Shown here in pieces: positions 63,699 through 64,000 of a stretch of DNA of 64,000 nt. Position 1 is the stretch's first letter, and the number at the start of each line of letters is the position of its first letter. The notes under the pieces are model-generated. The model was given only the letters and a program-made list of their open reading frames with translations. It had not been told where the DNA came from and made no database searches. The stretch covers positions 1-64,000 of the forward strand of contig JADCRZ010000029.1 of NCBI GenBank assembly GCA_015069695.1, written 5' to 3'. The DNA comes from Williamsia sp. Its GTDB lineage: Bacteria; Bacteroidota; Bacteroidia; Chitinophagales; Chitinophagaceae. Position numbers and translations under genes: made by a program.

Positions 63699-63773
63699 AT
63701 ATGTAGGTGATGGTGAAAAGAAAAGAAAACAAGTAAACAACTGTAAATTTAAAAAGGTCAACACTATTCAGGC

Positions 63774-64000
63774 AAGTTCAGGAACATATGCTTTATCAGG
63801 CACTGAGCTGGTAAGCAACAGCAAGGAAGTGGGTACTATCTCCTCCATTTATCCAAATCCGGTAAAAGGACAAGTGACTATACAGTTATCAAAGGCCCCT
63901 TTAGGATTGGTTCAAGTGCAGGTTTTTAACCAGGCAGGCGCGGAAATGTTTTCAAAAAAAATCTATCATGAGAACTCCGGAGACTTTAAAGCCAACCTTG
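63774..64000 (+). pseudogene. 5'-truncated T9SS-exported protein (tail), cut by the IS3 element and running off the window
   Basis: The frame is open through the IS end (ATG at 63688 within it) and encodes a type A sorting-domain segment: GTYALSGTELVSNSKEVG then SIYPNPVKGQVTIQLSKA. There is no signal peptide and no matching 5' part left of the IS. The original gene was interrupted or deleted at its 5' side. The stop codon lies beyond base 64000. Confidence 0.7.

Larger units (their letters stand above)
62403..63773 (+). mobile_element. IS3-family insertion sequence (~1.37 kb)
   Basis: Two overlapping ORFs (62438-62884 and 62850-63698) encode OrfA and OrfB. Imperfect 20-bp terminal inverted repeats lie at 62403-62422 and 63754-63773 (16 of 20 match, both with GCCTGAA and GTTGACCTT). 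No clear target duplication is seen. The right end abuts the cut tail of a T9SS gene. Confidence 0.85.

Noticed and set aside
1-64000. CRISPR array, rRNA operon, restriction or toxin-antitoxin system
   Set aside because: No regularly spaced direct repeats, no rRNA sequence and no matching protein motifs were found.

Overview
The window reads as a chromosomal segment of a Bacteroidota organism, most likely a member of the Chitinophagaceae or a close relative. The signs are three SusC/SusD pairs, a one-polypeptide hybrid two-component sensor, type IX secretion (T9SS) C-terminal sorting domains, lipoprotein signals ending in SCKK or ACxK, and the near absence of Shine-Dalgarno sequences. The taxonomic call is inference from gene content; there is no rRNA or other marker gene here.

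Left accessory zone (1 to about 14.4 kb). This part looks AT-richer. It holds several hypothetical genes, two complete T9SS cargo proteins, a T9SS tail cut off by an IS481-type element (4204-5207), an orphan 558-residue protein whose 5' end is lost in that element, and a LytS/LytTR-like two-component pair beside a secreted protein with seven tandem propeller-like repeats. The two-component/propeller block is bracketed by two direct repeats (7426 and 14240) that match the 3' end of a serine-type tRNA. That suggests remnants of site-specific integration.

Carbohydrate zone A (14.4-37.1 kb). A hybrid two-component regulator (31662-35726) is divergent from a susC-susD-heparinase-GH88-GH29 gene set, a layout that predicts use of a uronic-acid-containing, fucosylated glycan. 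Next to it lie a sugar MFS permease, a NagB/PIG-L fusion protein and a GH2 beta-galactosidase.

Carbohydrate zone B (35.8-62.2 kb). Eleven minus-strand genes appear to form one long operon: susC, susD, a fasciclin lipoprotein, another lipoprotein, susC, susD, a metallophosphatase/PQQ-propeller protein, a GH109-type alpha-N-acetylgalactosaminidase, a NahK-like kinase, an SDR L-threonine 3-dehydrogenase and a DUF3472 protein. Upstream are a LacI regulator, a CBM9-like protein, a divergent GH31 enzyme carrying FN3, F5/8, dockerin-like and cohesin-like modules, and a GH123-like enzyme broken by a 4-bp duplication.

Palindromes of the form GCAAACGTTTGC, typical LacI-family operators, precede the GH2 gene, the permease/NagB divergent pair, the long susC operon and the GH31/CBM9 divergent pair. 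This ties the GH2, NagB, permease, GH109, kinase and GH31 genes into one predicted local regulon. The enzymes together suggest use of GalNAc-containing glycans or O-glycopeptides: GalNAc release by GH31, GH109 and GH123, phosphorylation by NahK, amino-sugar entry by NagB and possibly threonine use by the dehydrogenase.

The right edge carries an IS3-family element (62403-63773) that abuts the 5'-truncated tail of another T9SS protein.
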